The translations under genes and the position numbers were made by a program. A stretch of DNA of 7,896 nt from DASWHK01 sp036398215 (lineage in GTDB: Bacteria; Acidobacteriota; UBA890): positions 1-7,896 of the forward strand of contig DASWHK010000332.1 of NCBI GenBank assembly GCA_036398215.1, written 5' to 3'. The notes beneath the pieces are model-generated. The model did not search any database. It saw only the letters and a list, made by a program, of their open reading frames with translations, and was not told the origin of the DNA. Positions 6,160-7,896 of the stretch are shown here, piece by piece; position 1 is the stretch's first letter, and each line of letters starts with the position of its first letter.

Positions 6160-6591
6160 ATGAGAACGAGGCTCAGCCTGTTTCTCGCGCTCGTCGCCGC
6201 GTTGTCGCTGGCGACGGGCACAGCCTATTCGATGCAGAACGCTGACGTCACGGGCAAGTGGACCATGACGTTCAGCATCGGCGACAACGAGCGCACCCTC
6301 ATGCTCGACCTCACGCAGGACGGTACCAACATCACCGGCACGTCGCAGGCCGAAGGCCAGGAGGAACCCTCCCCGGTGACCGGCACGATCGAGGGCAACA
6401 ACATCACGCTCAACATCAGCGGCGGCCTCGGCGGCCGCGGCGGCCGGGGCGCTGGCCGCCGGGGCGGCGGCGGTCGCGGTCCGACGGCCTGGGAAGGCAC
6501 GGTCGACGGCGACACCATGAGCGGGACCCGCTCGATGAGAGGCCGCGGCGGTGAGACGCAGATGCAGTGGACCGCCAAACGGACCAGCTAG
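6160..6591 (+). CDS. Small secreted beta-rich protein with RGG-like loop
   Basis: A 143-residue hypothetical protein. Residues 1-24 form a signal peptide (MRTR start, LFLALVAALSLA core), with cleavage near TAYS-M or a few residues later; there is no lipobox cysteine. The mature part is made of short alternating strands: VTGKWTMTFSIG, RTLMLDLTQDG, NITGTSQ, VTGTIEGNNITLNIS, then WEGTVDGDTMSGT and TQMQWTAKR. Repeated G-T-x-x-G turns and spaced tryptophans (W34, W111, W137) suggest a small beta-barrel or lipocalin/avidin-like sheet, though no family is recognised with certainty. A Gly/Arg-rich loop (88-107: GGRGGRGAGRRGGGGRG) splits the strands before the last pair. The start is supported by AGGAG about 9 nt upstream of the ATG and by the signal peptide. 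It stands alone between a divergent gene and a 229-bp gap. Function is unknown; binding of an envelope ligand is one possibility. Confidence 0.75.
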   Translation: MRTRLSLFLALVAALSLATGTAYSMQNADVTGKWTMTFSIGDNERTLMLDLTQDGTNITGTSQAEGQEEPSPVTGTIEGNNITLNISGGLGGRGGRGAGRRGGGGRGPTAWEGTVDGDTMSGTRSMRGRGGETQMQWTAKRTS

Positions 6592-6820
6592 CGGTAACGG
6601 CCGCCGCCTGACCGGCACGGGTGGCGAAGCGCGGCGACTCGCTCGAAACGGGCGGGTCGCCACGCTTTTTCCGTGGCCCGGCCCGTCCGGCTACCGGGCG
6701 CCGTCGTAGAACTTCGACGCCGTGCAGGGCGGGGGAGATCGAGAACGTCCTCACGTTCGTCTGCGGACCGGCTCTCCGACGGACTATCATGAGTCTGCAA
6801 GTCGGCTCCAAGGGGGACCC
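6592..6820. other. Intergenic region with two short hairpins
   Basis: A 229-bp gap between two plus-strand genes. GCCACG (6659-6664) pairs with CGTGGC (6672-6677) around the loop CTTTTTC. GCCCG (6681-6685) pairs with CGGGC (6695-6699) right after it. They could end transcription of the small secreted gene, but the T-run is in the loop, not after the stem. TATCAT at 6785-6790 is a weak -10 candidate for the GGDEF gene; no clear -35 was found. Confidence 0.4.
6659..6677 (+). terminator. Possible terminator hairpin after the small secreted gene
   Basis: A perfect 6-bp stem with a 7-nt T-rich loop, about 70 bp past the stop codon at 6591. It lacks the run of T after the stem expected of an intrinsic terminator, so the call is tentative. 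Confidence 0.28.
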
Positions 6821-7896
6821 ATGAGCGATTCTGAATCCGGCGAGATCCAGGGCGTCGAGAGCGAGCAGCGCCTCGAGGACGCGCTCGTCGAGGTCGAGCA
6901 GCGCCTCGACGAGACCTTCGAGGCGGCCGAGCGGCGGACGCAGAACGAGGCCGATTCCGGGGCGGGCCTCGTCCTCGAGCAGGTCCTGGACCTCATCTGC
7001 GCGACCTTCGATTCTTTCCTTCCCTACCACCGTCTCGCCCTGACGATCATCGACGAAGACGGGGACGTGCTGCGCTCGAGCTGGGCGCGCGCCAAGGGCG
7101 AGGACCGGGCAAGGAGAGCGGCGCACTCGGCGCCGCTCGACGAGGATTCCGTCCGCATGCTGCTGGAGTCGGGTGAGTCGCGGATCGTCAACGACCTCGA
7201 CGCCTACTTCGAGAACCAGACCGGGTCCGAGCCGGCGCGGTTGATCATCGGCGAAGGAATGCGCGCCAGCCTCTTCTGCCCGCTGCGGTCGGCGGACAAG
7301 ACCGTCGGCATGCTCGTTTTCGCGAGCCGCGAGCGCGACGTCTATACAGATGACCACCGGGAGCTCCTCGATCAGGTCGCCGAGCGTGTCGCCGCGATCG
7401 TCGAGCGTAGTTGCCTGTACGAGCGGCTCATCGACCTGAATTGGCAGCTGCGGGTGGCGCACGACGCTCTCGCATACCAGGCCTCGCACGACGGCCTGAC
7501 GCGGCTGTGGAACCGCAGCGCCATCCTCGCCGGTGCCGAGCGCGAGCTCGATCGCGCCCGCCGGCAGGGCAAGCCGATCACGATCGTCATGGCCGACATT
7601 GACGGCTTCAAGGGCATCAACGAAACCCACGGCAACGCGGTCGGCGACGAGGTATTGCAAGCCGTCGCCGATCGGCTGGCCTCGGCGCTGCGCTCCTACG
7701 AGACCGTCGGCCGCTACGGCGACGAGGAGTTTCTGGTGACGCTCTATGATTGCGCCGCCGAGGACGCGCCGCGGGCGATGGAGCGCATGCGCAGGGCGGT
7801 CGGGGAGACGGAGACGACGACGTCGAGCGCCGAGCTGCCGGTCACCATCAGCCTCGGCGCCGCATCCTGTACAGGCGCCGACGCGGAGCTCGACGA
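6821..7896 (+). CDS. GAF-GGDEF protein, variant active site, 3'-truncated
   Basis: A signalling protein open at the right edge; 358 codons are visible. An acidic N-terminal helix (about 12-44) is followed by a GAF sensor domain (about 45-198), a linker helix (198-221), and a GGDEF domain from HDGLTRLWNR (223). GGDEF domains make cyclic di-GMP from two GTP. Present are D259 (metal, MADID), N267 and D276 (guanine contacts), and E302-E303. The signature at 300-304 is GDEEF, so the second glycine of GGDEF/GGEEF is aspartate (D301, codon GAC at 7721-7723). The inhibitory I-site position reads R291-S-Y-E294, not RxxD. The change at the second glycine makes cyclase activity doubtful; a GTP-binding or receptor role is possible. 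The ATG follows an AGGGGG run by a few bases. No transmembrane segment is seen, so it is probably cytosolic. The catalytic C-terminal end lies outside the window. Confidence 0.92.
   Translation, partial: MSDSESGEIQGVESEQRLEDALVEVEQRLDETFEAAERRTQNEADSGAGLVLEQVLDLICATFDSFLPYHRLALTIIDEDGDVLRSSWARAKGEDRARRAAHSAPLDEDSVRMLLESGESRIVNDLDAYFENQTGSEPARLIIGEGMRASLFCPLRSADKTVGMLVFASRERDVYTDDHRELLDQVAERVAAIVERSCLYERLIDLNWQLRVAHDALAYQASHDGLTRLWNRSAILAGAERELDRARRQGKPITIVMADIDGFKGINETHGNAVGDEVLQAVADRLASALRSYETVGRYGDEEFLVTLYDCAAEDAPRAMERMRRAVGETETTTSSAELPVTISLGAASCTGADAELD

Noticed and set aside
6659..6677. Confident intrinsic terminator
   Set aside because: The T-run lies in the loop and the stem is only 6 bp, so it was kept only as a low-confidence call.
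6785..6790. Promoter for the GAF-GGDEF gene (TATCAT)
   Set aside because: No matching -35 at an allowed distance; a six-base partial match alone is weak.
6416..7660. Minus-strand ORF of 414 codons over the small secreted gene and the GAF-GGDEF gene
   Set aside because: It runs antisense through two supported genes and the gap between them, with no domain of its own.

Overview
The window is GC-rich, densely coded bacterial DNA holding eight protein genes. Seven are complete and one runs off the right edge. Secreted M28 peptidases with Gly/Arg-rich loops, small secreted beta-rich proteins with the same kind of loop, a glutathione-type (class III) alcohol dehydrogenase and a GAF-GGDEF protein together suggest a soil- or sediment-type Acidobacteriota (Vicinamibacteria-like) or a similar high-GC lineage. 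This is inferred from protein style only; there is no rRNA or other phylogenetic marker here.

Layout from left to right: (1) On the minus strand, a secreted, cysteine-free DUF4350/GATase-like protein (65-1006). (2) Divergent from it across 271 bp, a secreted M28-family zinc peptidase (1278-2930) with a perfect TATAAT box upstream. (3) Convergent with the peptidase, a minus-strand vapBC toxin-antitoxin pair (3674-3004) whose genes overlap by one base and whose start lies inside a perfect inverted repeat. (4) Also on the minus strand, a two-gene operon made of a class III zinc alcohol dehydrogenase (5922-4687) followed by a glyoxalase II-like metallo-beta-lactamase-fold hydrolase (4643-3840). 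This is the classic oxidise-then-hydrolyse arrangement for thiol-bound formaldehyde or a similar aldehyde. (5) On the plus strand, a small secreted protein with an RGG-type loop (6160-6591). (6) On the plus strand, a GAF-GGDEF protein (from 6821, truncated at 7896) whose signature reads GDEEF instead of GGDEF/GGEEF.

No phage, IS element, CRISPR array, tRNA or rRNA was seen, and I see no convincing new multi-gene system. The most unusual signal is at protein level. Three unrelated genes carry in-frame Gly-rich low-complexity inserts: RGG-type in the peptidase and the small secreted protein, and a Gly/Ala 13-residue repeat in the dehydrogenase. The dehydrogenase insert is a recognisable 39-bp tandem repeat placed inside the NAD-binding domain of a normally compact housekeeping enzyme. 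Other points worth a second look are the apparently leaderless, self-overlapping control region of vapBC, the altered diguanylate cyclase active site, and a long hairpin behind the dehydrogenase/hydrolase operon.
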